Made by a program: the position numbers and the translations under genes
Notes under the pieces: model-generated
What the model was told of the DNA's origin: nothing
Database searches by the model: none
Seen by the model: the letters and a program-made list of their open reading frames with translations, nothing else
From: Deinococcales bacterium
GTDB lineage: Bacteria; Deinococcota; Deinococci; Deinococcales; JAAFIG01
NCBI GenBank assembly: GCA_025359505.1
Contig: JANYHH010000112.1
Span: 1 to 64,000 of the forward strand
Direction of reading: 5' to 3'
DNA: 64,000 bases
Shown: piece by piece, positions 57,452-64,000 of the stretch
How positions within the stretch are numbered: the first letter of the stretch is position 1
Layout of the letters: every line of letters starts with the position of its first letter

Positions 57452-59041
57452 ATGCGATCTCGAGCGGTTTCGGCGGTTTTGGTCACGCTGCTGTGCCTTG
57501 GGCTGCCGTTGATTGCGCTCGGCGATTTCCGCCCTGACCCCAATCCGACTGGCGGCAATCTGGCCCCGGAAGGGGCGACAAAAGTGCAGATGCTGCGCGA
57601 GGCGATTGTCTTGGAGGTGCAGTCCACTGGCTCCAGTTCCCTATCGCCGGATGTGGCGGCTGTGACTGGCGATTTCGCGTTCAAAAATCAGGGTCAGGCA
57701 AACGAACAGATGCGGGTGTTGTTTCCGGTAGCGTCTGAATACTCACGGTTTTACGTCGGGCGCGACCTGCGGGTCTGGGTGGATGGTCGGGAAGTCATCA
57801 CCAAAGAAGTCAAGAAGCGCGACTCGAATGGCACGATGTACACGTGGCGCGGCTTCACTGCCAGTTTTCCGCCCGCCCGCGAGGTTCATCTGACCGTCAA
57901 GTACCTGACTGATCCGCTGAATTTTAACTTCAATGTCAACAGCGCTAATCCACCGACAGCGTTTGGGAACTTTGCCTACACCTTCGCCACGGGCGCGGCG
58001 TGGTTTGGGAAAATCGGTGCGATTGATTTGACGGTGCGCTTACCCTACACAGTCACCAAGGAAAACTTTGCCGCGAATATGTATCGGCTGTTCAGTGAAT
58101 ACCAAACGAGTCCAGTGATCCCCCAATACCGAGGCAACGAGGCGCATTGGCGCTGGGAAAACGTCGAACCGACGGATCTCAGCGTCCTCGAGATGACGAC
58201 GCCCGCGACGTGGTTGTGGCGCGACGTTTTGGAGACGCGCACCAAACTGGCGCGTGTGCCAACAGACTTGAGCGCCAATCAAACGCTGATCCGTCTGATG
58301 GCGACGCTGTATGGGTCGCAGAACCGTGAGCTTGGCGGAGTTGATTTGGATAAACTGCTGGACATCTGTCGGCAGGGTTTCAAGCGGTTGCCGAAATCGC
58401 TCGAGTTGCGGTTTCTGTGCTTCAACTCACTGCCAGCGATGTTTTTCAAGAATGAGTACGGTTCCGAGGGCGATCCGGTGTTGGACGCGATGCTGGACAT
58501 CCTCGGCGAAATCAACCAAATTGACCCGTACAACCTCCAAGCCGAGGCGTTGTACGCTAACTTAAGTCAGAGCACGCCCTACAACTGGCAAACGCTGCCC
58601 GCGACGCCACCGCGAGCGGGTTCACTCGGCGCGAGCGCTCAACTCAGCCCAGCGCAGACCGTGGCGAGCTTGGCGCAATCGGCGCAATTGCGACCCAGCC
58701 AGACCAAAGGTTGCGCGGCAATGTTGTTGAAGCTCAAGCCCAATCCGGGCTACGAAGCAAGGTTCCAACCCGAGCGGTCTTACGCTTACACCGCGCCCAC
58801 TGCGCCGTTCAATGTCACCAAAGCGAGTCTCGAGCGAGCAATCGCAAGCTTTGGGCGCACTTGGATCAGCCCATTGTGGGGGACGGACGAGTGGTTCTTG
58901 GACAGTCAGAAGGAAGAATGGGCGATGTCGGTGCGGTTCTTTGCGAATCTAGACGGCTCGAGGCGCTACGCGGTGGCGGTGCGTGACGGCACTGTGGGCC
59001 GCACCGTGTGCTTCCTGACGTATTTACGGCAAAAGCCTTGA
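57452..59041 (+). CDS. Large secreted hypothetical protein
   Basis: 529 residues with signal peptide MRSRAVSAVLVTLLCLGLPLIALG. The N-terminal part (VTGDFAFKNQGQANEQMRVLFPVASEYSRFYVGRDLRVWVDGREVITKEV) is beta-rich and followed by VKYLTDPLNFNFN; the C-terminal part is helical with TPR-like content (LLDICRQGFKRLPKSLELRFLCFNSLPAMF, INQIDPYNLQAEALYANLSQ). No known family. It is comparatively poor in CTCGAG (none from about 57465 to 58186). It is downstream of aguB but probably has its own promoter. Confidence 0.8.
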   Translation: MRSRAVSAVLVTLLCLGLPLIALGDFRPDPNPTGGNLAPEGATKVQMLREAIVLEVQSTGSSSLSPDVAAVTGDFAFKNQGQANEQMRVLFPVASEYSRFYVGRDLRVWVDGREVITKEVKKRDSNGTMYTWRGFTASFPPAREVHLTVKYLTDPLNFNFNVNSANPPTAFGNFAYTFATGAAWFGKIGAIDLTVRLPYTVTKENFAANMYRLFSEYQTSPVIPQYRGNEAHWRWENVEPTDLSVLEMTTPATWLWRDVLETRTKLARVPTDLSANQTLIRLMATLYGSQNRELGGVDLDKLLDICRQGFKRLPKSLELRFLCFNSLPAMFFKNEYGSEGDPVLDAMLDILGEINQIDPYNLQAEALYANLSQSTPYNWQTLPATPPRAGSLGASAQLSPAQTVASLAQSAQLRPSQTKGCAAMLLKLKPNPGYEARFQPERSYAYTAPTAPFNVTKASLERAIASFGRTWISPLWGTDEWFLDSQKEEWAMSVRFFANLDGSRRYAVAVRDGTVGRTVCFLTYLRQKP

Positions 59042-59218
59042 GCGAAGTGAAGGCTTGAGATTGACTGGGTGGCCTACTGGATCAGCCCTCGAGCTGGAGT
59101 GAAACGTTGCCAAATTCAATATGTCGAGACTGAAACGCAACTTCATACTATGCTCTTGACAAAATCTTGACGATCCTCGAGAATACTACTTGCGACACAA
59201 TTAAAAAGGGGTTCAACC

Positions 59219-59638
59219 ATGATTACAGGCATCACGCACGCCGTCCGCTACATCCCGGATTACAGCCAAGCTTTGGAGTTCTACCGTGATCTGCTGGGGA
59301 TGCAGGTCATCACCGACACCAGCATGGCTCCCGATAAAATGCGCTGGCTCGGTGTGGGTGGCACTGGCCAAACTGGCGTTGAACTGGTGCTGCAAGTCCC
59401 CAGCGACTGGATGAGCGGCGAAGCCTTGGCTCGAGCCGAGGCGCAGTTCGGCAAGCAAAGCATGATCTGCTTGTCCACTAACGATATTGACGGCGTGCTC
59501 AGCAAGCTGAATGCGAGTGGCGCGACCATTCGCCAGCCCGGTATAAGCGAGATGCCTTGGGGACGCGACTTATCGTTTTCAGATCCGTTCGGTAACGAGA
59601 TTTACCTCGTCGAACCCGCCGCGATGCCCGCCAATTGA
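59219..59638 (+). CDS. VOC-family (glyoxalase-like) protein
   Basis: A 139-residue protein with the VOC beta-alpha-beta-beta-beta repeats: GITHAVRYIPDYSQALEFYRDLLGMQVITDTSMAPDKMRWLGVG, VELVLQVPSD, and MICLSTNDIDGVLSKLNASGATIRQPGISEMPWGRDLSFSDPFGNEIYLVEPA. Metal ligands His (ITH), Glu (GVELV) and Glu (NEIYLVE) are present. Substrate unknown. It is 17 bases upstream of the SRPBCC gene and probably co-transcribed. Confidence 0.92.
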   Translation: MITGITHAVRYIPDYSQALEFYRDLLGMQVITDTSMAPDKMRWLGVGGTGQTGVELVLQVPSDWMSGEALARAEAQFGKQSMICLSTNDIDGVLSKLNASGATIRQPGISEMPWGRDLSFSDPFGNEIYLVEPAAMPAN

Positions 59639-59654
59639 ACTCGAGGAGATCACG

Positions 59655-60068
59655 ATGCCAGCAATCACTGTTTCGACTGTCGTCGACGCCCCCGTCGCTC
59701 GAGCTTGGGAGGCGTTCACGCATCCAGAGCACATCACGCAGTGGAATTTCGCTGCGCCCGAATGGTGCTGCCCGAGCGCTGAGAACGACCTGCGCGTCGG
59801 TGGCGAATTTTCATCTCGCATGGAAGCCAAAGACGGCAGCTTCGGGTTCGACTTCGCGGGCGTCTACACCGATGTGCAACCGCTCGAGTCTTTTTCCTAC
59901 GCCCTCGGTGACGAGCGCCGCGTGACGGTCAGCTTCGAGGCGATCTCGAGCGACTTGACCAAAGTGACCGAGGTCTTCGATCCCGAAACCGTCAACCCCG
60001 AGGAGATGCAACGCGGCGGCTGGCAGGCGATTTTAGACAATTACAAGAAGCACACCGAAACGCTGTAA
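59655..60068 (+). CDS. SRPBCC / AHSA1-like protein
   Basis: A 137-residue protein, ITVSTVVDAPVARAWEAFTHPEHITQWNFAAPEWCCPSAENDLRVGGEFSSRMEAKDGSFGFDFAGVYTDVQPLESFSYALGDERRVTVSFE ... GGWQAILDNYKKHTETL. The helix-grip fold with the (R/W)x(W)..LT.PE.I..W start is AHSA1-like. It probably binds a small hydrophobic ligand. GGAGATCACG precedes ATG. Confidence 0.93.
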   Translation: MPAITVSTVVDAPVARAWEAFTHPEHITQWNFAAPEWCCPSAENDLRVGGEFSSRMEAKDGSFGFDFAGVYTDVQPLESFSYALGDERRVTVSFEAISSDLTKVTEVFDPETVNPEEMQRGGWQAILDNYKKHTETL

Positions 60069-60083
60069 GCGACTTTTCGTTAG

Positions 60084-60116
60084 ACCGCTCGAGATTTGAC
60101 GCTCGAGCGGTTTTAC
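60084..60116. terminator. Bidirectional intrinsic terminator with CTCGAG in both arms
   Basis: ACCGCTCGAG / CTCGAGCGGT with 8-base loop and TTTTA after it, between the convergent SRPBCC and murJ genes. Confidence 0.8.
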
Positions 60117-61726
60117 CTTTTCAAGAAACGCTTGGTGAGGCTCGAGACTTCCTGCACGCGAAACGCGACGCACAATCCCAGATAGACCGCGCCGCCCGCC
60201 CCGCCCGCCAGCGCCACGTGAATCGCGCCGTTGACGAAGCCTCGAGTCGTTGGAATCAGCGATGACACGCCGTACATCACCAAGCCCGCAATCCCGGCTG
60301 CGGCGAAAACCTTGACGGTGTGGCCGACGAGCTTCTTGTCGTTGAAACCCACGAGTCTATTCAAGCGCCAGAAGTAAAACCCGACGATCAGCACGCCCGC
60401 GATCACCGTCGCGTAGTTCATCAGCGCGTAGCGGTGCAGCGCGTCCTGCAAAACCACGTCCCTGCTCGAGCCAACCGCAGCGCCGCCCCTCGAGAGCCAG
60501 AAGTACAGCCCAGTGTTGAGCAAAAAGCCCGCGACGTTGATGACAATCGCGTCCCTCGTGCGTTGCAGCGCGTACAGCGTCCGTACCAGAAACTGATTCA
60601 AGCCCCACGGCAGCATCGCCAGTGCCAGCGGCGGCAGCGCGGCAGCGGTGAAGAAAAACTTGTCGTCGCTGATCTTACCGACCACTTCGTAGAACGCGCT
60701 CGAGACGGCGTTCGGCAGCACAAAAATCGCTGCCGCTGCGAACGCGGTCAGGAACAGTACAAAACGGGCGTTGCTCGAGATGAGTGATCTGAACGCGGGC
60801 CAGTCCTGCGCGACGGCGTGTTCAGACAAGCGCGGGTAGGCGGCCAGCGCGGGCGACACGGCGAACAAGCCCAGCACCAGCAAGAAGACCTGATCGGCGT
60901 TGTAAAAACCCGTGTTCGCGCCGGCCGGAAAGCCCGTCAGGATCGTGCTCAGCACGATCGTCAGGAACTCCCGCGTGCCGGTCGTGAAGGTGAACGGAAT
61001 CATGTTCCCCAGCGCGGTTTTCAAACCCGGATGCAGCCTGAACTCGAGGCGCGGCATCAGACCGTATTTGCGAAGACTGGGAATCTGCACGAAAAACTGC
61101 GCGAAGCCGCCCAGTACCGTCACCAGCGCCAGCCACGTAGCGTTGTTCGGCGAGAACCAGTGAATCAGCGCGAAGCCGATCACCGAGACGACGCTAAAAG
61201 CCAGCGGACTGAAGCTGGTCGCGGCGAATTTCTCCTCGGCGTTCAGCAGCGCCATTGCCAAAGCGCTGAAACTGATGCCGGTCAGGAACGGCCAGACGAG
61301 TTGTGTCAAGTAGACCGTCAGCTCGTAATTGACCTGCGTCGCGCTTGACATTCGTAAGCCCACCACGAACGGCGCGAGCAGCACCCCCAGACCGACCAGC
61401 GCGATGTTGACTGCCAGCAGCACCCCGGTCAGGCTCGAGGCGAAGTTTTTACGTTCGCTTTTCGGCAGGGATTTGTAAACCGGGATGATCGAGTTGGTCA
61501 GTGCGCCTTCGGCCAGCAACTCGCGGAACAAATTTGGGATGCGGTACGCCAGCCCGAACGCATCGGTCAATTCGGTGGAAAAAACGCGGTTGAACAGCGC
61601 GTTCCTCAGCATCCCCAGCACGCGGCTGGAGAGCGTTCCACCCATCACGGTGATGATGTTGCGCCGCGCAGACGGGCGAATCGTGGCGCTGTTAATGGCG
61701 GTACTCGAGGTGTCGGCTTCGGTCAT
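60113..61726 (-). CDS. murJ: Lipid II flippase MurJ
   Basis: A 537-residue protein with about 14 membrane helices (MVF/MviN family). RRNIITVMGGTLSSRVLGMLRNALFNRVFSTELTDAFGLAYRIPNLFRELLAEGALTNSIIPVYKSL is the signature first-helix region with the conserved Arg/Asp and the ELLAEGALTNSIIPVY motif. It moves lipid-linked peptidoglycan precursors across the membrane. Divergent from the GGDEF gene, it is the only cell-wall gene in the window. Confidence 0.95.
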   Translation of the reverse strand: MTEADTSSTAINSATIRPSARRNIITVMGGTLSSRVLGMLRNALFNRVFSTELTDAFGLAYRIPNLFRELLAEGALTNSIIPVYKSLPKSERKNFASSLTGVLLAVNIALVGLGVLLAPFVVGLRMSSATQVNYELTVYLTQLVWPFLTGISFSALAMALLNAEEKFAATSFSPLAFSVVSVIGFALIHWFSPNNATWLALVTVLGGFAQFFVQIPSLRKYGLMPRLEFRLHPGLKTALGNMIPFTFTTGTREFLTIVLSTILTGFPAGANTGFYNADQVFLLVLGLFAVSPALAAYPRLSEHAVAQDWPAFRSLISSNARFVLFLTAFAAAAIFVLPNAVSSAFYEVVGKISDDKFFFTAAALPPLALAMLPWGLNQFLVRTLYALQRTRDAIVINVAGFLLNTGLYFWLSRGGAAVGSSRDVVLQDALHRYALMNYATVIAGVLIVGFYFWRLNRLVGFNDKKLVGHTVKVFAAAGIAGLVMYGVSSLIPTTRGFVNGAIHVALAGGAGGAVYLGLCVAFRVQEVSSLTKRFLKR

Positions 61727-61856
61727 CGTGAATCCATCTCGGGGTGTAGGTTATCAGGCTTTGGTGACGGCCGCGCTCATAAAAAACGCTCGGGCGAGTT
61801 TCTTACGCTGCGCTGCGTCATGCGGTGCTAACCTAACAGATCGCTCGGGAGGGTTG

Positions 61857-63362
61857 ATGGACGGATCGTTAGAGACAATCCATTTCACCTTAGCTGTGCT
61901 GACCAGTGCCATCGCGGTGATCGCGTGGCGCGTCCGCAACTTGCGCGGCGCGTCTGAGCTGACTTGGTTGATGGTCTGCCTGACGTTCTGGCTGATTGCC
62001 AGCGCCACGACGCTGCTGGTTCCAGATTTGACGGATAAGATTTTGTGGCAAAAGCTCACGTACATCGGCGCGTTCAGCGTGCCGCCGCTGTGGTTGATTT
62101 TCTCCGCTCGAGTCACGCTGGATCCCAAATGGTTGACGGTCGGCTTGGTGGCCGTGCTGTTCGTCGTGCCACTCATCACCCTGACGCTGCTGTTCTCCAC
62201 CAGCCTTGTGCTGCAAGACTTCCGCATCGATCCAGACTTGCCCAGAGGCGTGACCTCGAGCGCCGGGCCGTGGTGGGGCGCTCACCTGCTGTACTCCTAC
62301 GGCACACTGCTGACGGGGACGCTGCTGCTGACGCGGGCGTGGACGCAGCACCGGGGCGTGTACCGCCGACAGCTCGGCATCTGGATTCTCAGCGTGACGA
62401 TCCCGTTCAGCCTGAACATCCTGCGACAAACCGCGTGGTTGCCCGGACTGAATTTCGATCCCAGTCCCTCGGCGCTGGCGCTGTGCAGCCTGCTGATCCT
62501 CAACGGCTTACTGCGCCACAGACTTTTGGCCCTCGAGCCAGTCGCGCTCGAGGGTGCGGTTGACAATCTGCGCGACGGTTTTATTGTGCTGGATGACGAA
62601 AACCGCGTGGTCAGGGCGAACCCGGCAGCCCACGCCGAGTTCAGTGTTCCCCTGCGAGACGCGCCCGGCGAGGACGCGAAGACCATTCTCAAGGCTTGGG
62701 CACTGCTGCAACCCGCGCTAACGGCGTACCGCGATCAGACGATGACCGTCGCGGCTGACGGTGTGGAGCGCGACCTCGAGTACCGCGTCTCACCGATCCG
62801 CGACTGGCGCGGGCGGATCACGGCTTCGGTGGTGATCGTGCGCGATGTCACCGAGGTGCGGCGCTACCAGCGCCGCATCGCGGAGTGGGCGCTGCGCGAC
62901 GCGCTGACCGGACTCGCCAATCGGCGGTCGCTGTTTGACGAGGGAACAGCGATGCTCAACATTGCGCGGCAATCGGCTCAGCCTTGCGCGGTGATCTACA
63001 TTGACTTGGATGGCTTCAAGGCGATCAACGATGCGCTAGGGCATAACGTCGGCGATCACATTTTGGCGCGAACCGCCGGGCGTTTGCAGGAGTTGAACCG
63101 TGTGGATGCACTCGTGGCCCGCAATGGTGGTGACGAGTTTGTGATTGTGGTCAGCACCGACCGCGACTCGGCCGTGTCACTCATCAAGCGCTTGGAGACC
63201 GCCATCACGACGGGGATTGTCTTTGAAGCCAAGGAATTGCACGTCGGTTGCAGCCTTGGTCTGGCGATGTTCCCCGACGACGGCGATCACTTGGAGGCGC
63301 TGCTGCGAAGTGCGGACGGCGCGATGTACACCGTCAAACGCGCCAAGCCGCGCTCGCGTTGA
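61857..63362 (+). CDS. 7TM-PAS-GGDEF diguanylate cyclase
   Basis: About 501 residues from ATG 61857 (GGGAGGG upstream); the track start 61485 is inside murJ. N-terminal seven-helix histidine-kinase-type sensor (residues 5-215), PAS domain (LRDGFIVLDDENRVVRANPAAHAEF ... VVIVRDVTEVRRYQRRIAEWALRDALTGLANRRSLF), and GGDEF domain with VIYIDLDGFKAINDALGHNVGD and ARNGGDEFVIVV. The active site is intact and there is no RxxD inhibitory site clearly in place. It should make c-di-GMP in response to a membrane signal. Confidence 0.94.
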   Translation: MDGSLETIHFTLAVLTSAIAVIAWRVRNLRGASELTWLMVCLTFWLIASATTLLVPDLTDKILWQKLTYIGAFSVPPLWLIFSARVTLDPKWLTVGLVAVLFVVPLITLTLLFSTSLVLQDFRIDPDLPRGVTSSAGPWWGAHLLYSYGTLLTGTLLLTRAWTQHRGVYRRQLGIWILSVTIPFSLNILRQTAWLPGLNFDPSPSALALCSLLILNGLLRHRLLALEPVALEGAVDNLRDGFIVLDDENRVVRANPAAHAEFSVPLRDAPGEDAKTILKAWALLQPALTAYRDQTMTVAADGVERDLEYRVSPIRDWRGRITASVVIVRDVTEVRRYQRRIAEWALRDALTGLANRRSLFDEGTAMLNIARQSAQPCAVIYIDLDGFKAINDALGHNVGDHILARTAGRLQELNRVDALVARNGGDEFVIVVSTDRDSAVSLIKRLETAITTGIVFEAKELHVGCSLGLAMFPDDGDHLEALLRSADGAMYTVKRAKPRSR

Positions 63363-63404
63363 ACCTTCACGCTTTCGGCGCATCAGTCACGTAACCTTGA
63401 CATT

Positions 63405-64000
63405 GTGAACTTCGGGTTCAAATCGCCTTTCAAGCATCGCCACGTCGCGCATTTTGAAGCCGTACTGGGCACGGCGCTCGAGGTGCAGATCACGGCCGAC
63501 TCCCGAGCGCAAGCGTTGAGGGCGCAAACCGCGCTTTTGGCAGAGATCGATCGGCTCGAGTTGATTTTCAGCCGTTACAACCCAAGCAGTGAACTGAACC
63601 GCTGGCAGGCCACGATTCATCAGCCGATCGCGGTCTCAAAAGACCTGCGCGTTGTGCTCAAGACCGCACAGCATTGGCAAACGTGGTCAGGTGGCGCGTT
63701 TCATCCGGGCGCGGACGCGCTGGGCGCGGTGTGGCGGGACGCGGCTCGAGCCAGCATCGCGCCCAGCGAGAGGCAAATTGCGGCTGTGCTCGAGTCACTG
63801 CATCAACCCCTGTACGCAGTCTCGAACGATGCTGCGACGCGCTTGTCCACCGCGCCACTGAACTTCAACGCCATCGCCAAGGGCTACATCGTGGACGGCG
63901 CGACTCGAGCCGCGCAAGCTGTGAACGGCGTCTCGAGCGTGCTGGTCAACATTGGCGGCGACCTGCGGCACTCTGGCGCGGGGGCGGTCACGGTGAACAT
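63405..64000 (+). CDS. apbE: FAD:protein FMN transferase ApbE, 5' part (window ends)
   Basis: An open frame from GTG 63405 to the window end, absent from the track because it has no stop. HFEAVLGTALEVQITADSRAQALRAQTALLAEIDRLELIFSRYNPSSELNRW is the ApbE start, followed by GGAFHPGADALGAVWRDA, LNFNAIAKGYIVDGATRAA with the FAD-binding (N-x-x-AIAKGYIVD) motif, and VLVNIGGDLR. It attaches FMN to proteins such as Nqr/Rnf subunits. About 198 residues are visible of some 300. It is 43 bases after the GGDEF gene. Confidence 0.9.
   Translation, partial: MNFGFKSPFKHRHVAHFEAVLGTALEVQITADSRAQALRAQTALLAEIDRLELIFSRYNPSSELNRWQATIHQPIAVSKDLRVVLKTAQHWQTWSGGAFHPGADALGAVWRDAARASIAPSERQIAAVLESLHQPLYAVSNDAATRLSTAPLNFNAIAKGYIVDGATRAAQAVNGVSSVLVNIGGDLRHSGAGAVTVN

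Larger units (their letters stand above)
1..64000. repeat. Highly iterated palindrome CTCGAG, whole window
   Basis: CTCGAG recurs throughout the window in genes and spacers. By hand I counted 17 in 1501-2400 and about 16 in recN (1.6 kb), while base composition predicts only about 20 in all 64 kb. In genes it is read in all three frames (Leu-Glu, Ser-Arg or Ser-Ser, Ala-Arg-Ala), so the DNA word rather than a peptide is favoured. It is rarer in recA (2) and dnaK (6) and absent from 46598-47695. The function is unknown; HIP1 (GCGATCGC) of cyanobacteria is the closest known parallel. Confidence 0.95.

Noticed and set aside
1-64000. CTCGAG (XhoI) sites as cloning or assembly artefact
   Set aside because: The words lie inside conserved genes in all frames with normal protein alignments expected, so they are native.
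1-64000. CRISPR arrays or rRNA genes
   Set aside because: I saw no regularly spaced direct repeats and no rRNA-like sequence.

Overview
The window looks like a chromosomal segment of a Deinococcota bacterium (Deinococcus or a near relative; I cannot resolve the genus). The evidence is the cinA-thpR-recA gene order, a HAIR-like HspR site in front of dnaK, a DinB/YfiT-type protein, a bacillithiol synthase (BshA), and several promoters whose -10 box lies only 6-10 bases before the start codon (leaderless mRNAs). Base composition is moderately GC-rich (judged by eye). The strongest global feature is the palindrome CTCGAG, present hundreds of times as a highly iterated palindrome comparable in kind to HIP1 of cyanobacteria.

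Layout. 1-474: remnant of a toxin-antitoxin (TA) pair whose toxin gene is cut by a small palindromic element (a MITE candidate). 579-13117: an integrative element in the 3' end of a tRNA-Ala gene, bounded by 48-bp direct repeats. It carries an excisionase-like protein, a primase-like protein and a RepA/DnaB-type ATPase flanked by iteron-like repeats, a phage tail tape-measure gene (frameshifted) and a tail protein. It also has a four-gene minus-strand operon, a lysogeny-type divergent promoter, a regulator/PemK-like pair and a tyrosine integrase. No capsid, portal or terminase gene is visible. 13070-16739: tRNA-Ala and the operon cinA-GNAT-thpR-recA. 17-20 kb: hydrolase, VapBC, DinB-like protein, lipoprotein. 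20.4-24.3 kb: sugar-type ABC importer genes (two permeases, binding protein) and a TIM-barrel isomerase. 24.4-27.8 kb: hypothetical gene, GNAT, luciferase-like monooxygenase, DoxX.

27.9-34.7 kb: a myo-inositol catabolic operon iolD-iolE-iolC-iolG-iolB-deoR on the minus strand, with a recognisable promoter and a DeoR-like operator. It covers inositol to 2-deoxy-5-keto-gluconate 6-phosphate; the aldolase (iolJ) and dehydrogenase (iolA) are not in the window. 34.8-39.6 kb: Uma2 nuclease, Lrp regulator and divergent EamA exporter, then three TA loci. One of these is a mazF destroyed by a nonsense codon and a second copy of the palindromic element. 39.7-43.5 kb: dnaK-grpE-dnaJ. 43.6-46.6 kb: bshA and recN.

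46.6-47.7 kb is an AT-rich island without CTCGAG, holding one membrane-protein gene. It is followed by a meaB gene fragment, a secreted protein, intact meaB, a GGDEF-EAL protein, a propeller-like gene split by one TAG codon, a VWA protein, a RelE-type TA pair, aguB, a secreted protein, a VOC protein, an SRPBCC protein, murJ, a 7TM-PAS-GGDEF protein and the start of apbE.

Most striking: CTCGAG iteration, which also builds hairpins at gene ends; a 126-137 bp element duplicated at TA dinucleotides and found twice, both times inside TA toxin genes, with compensatory stem changes; and the capsid-less integrative element with tail genes and its own replication module.
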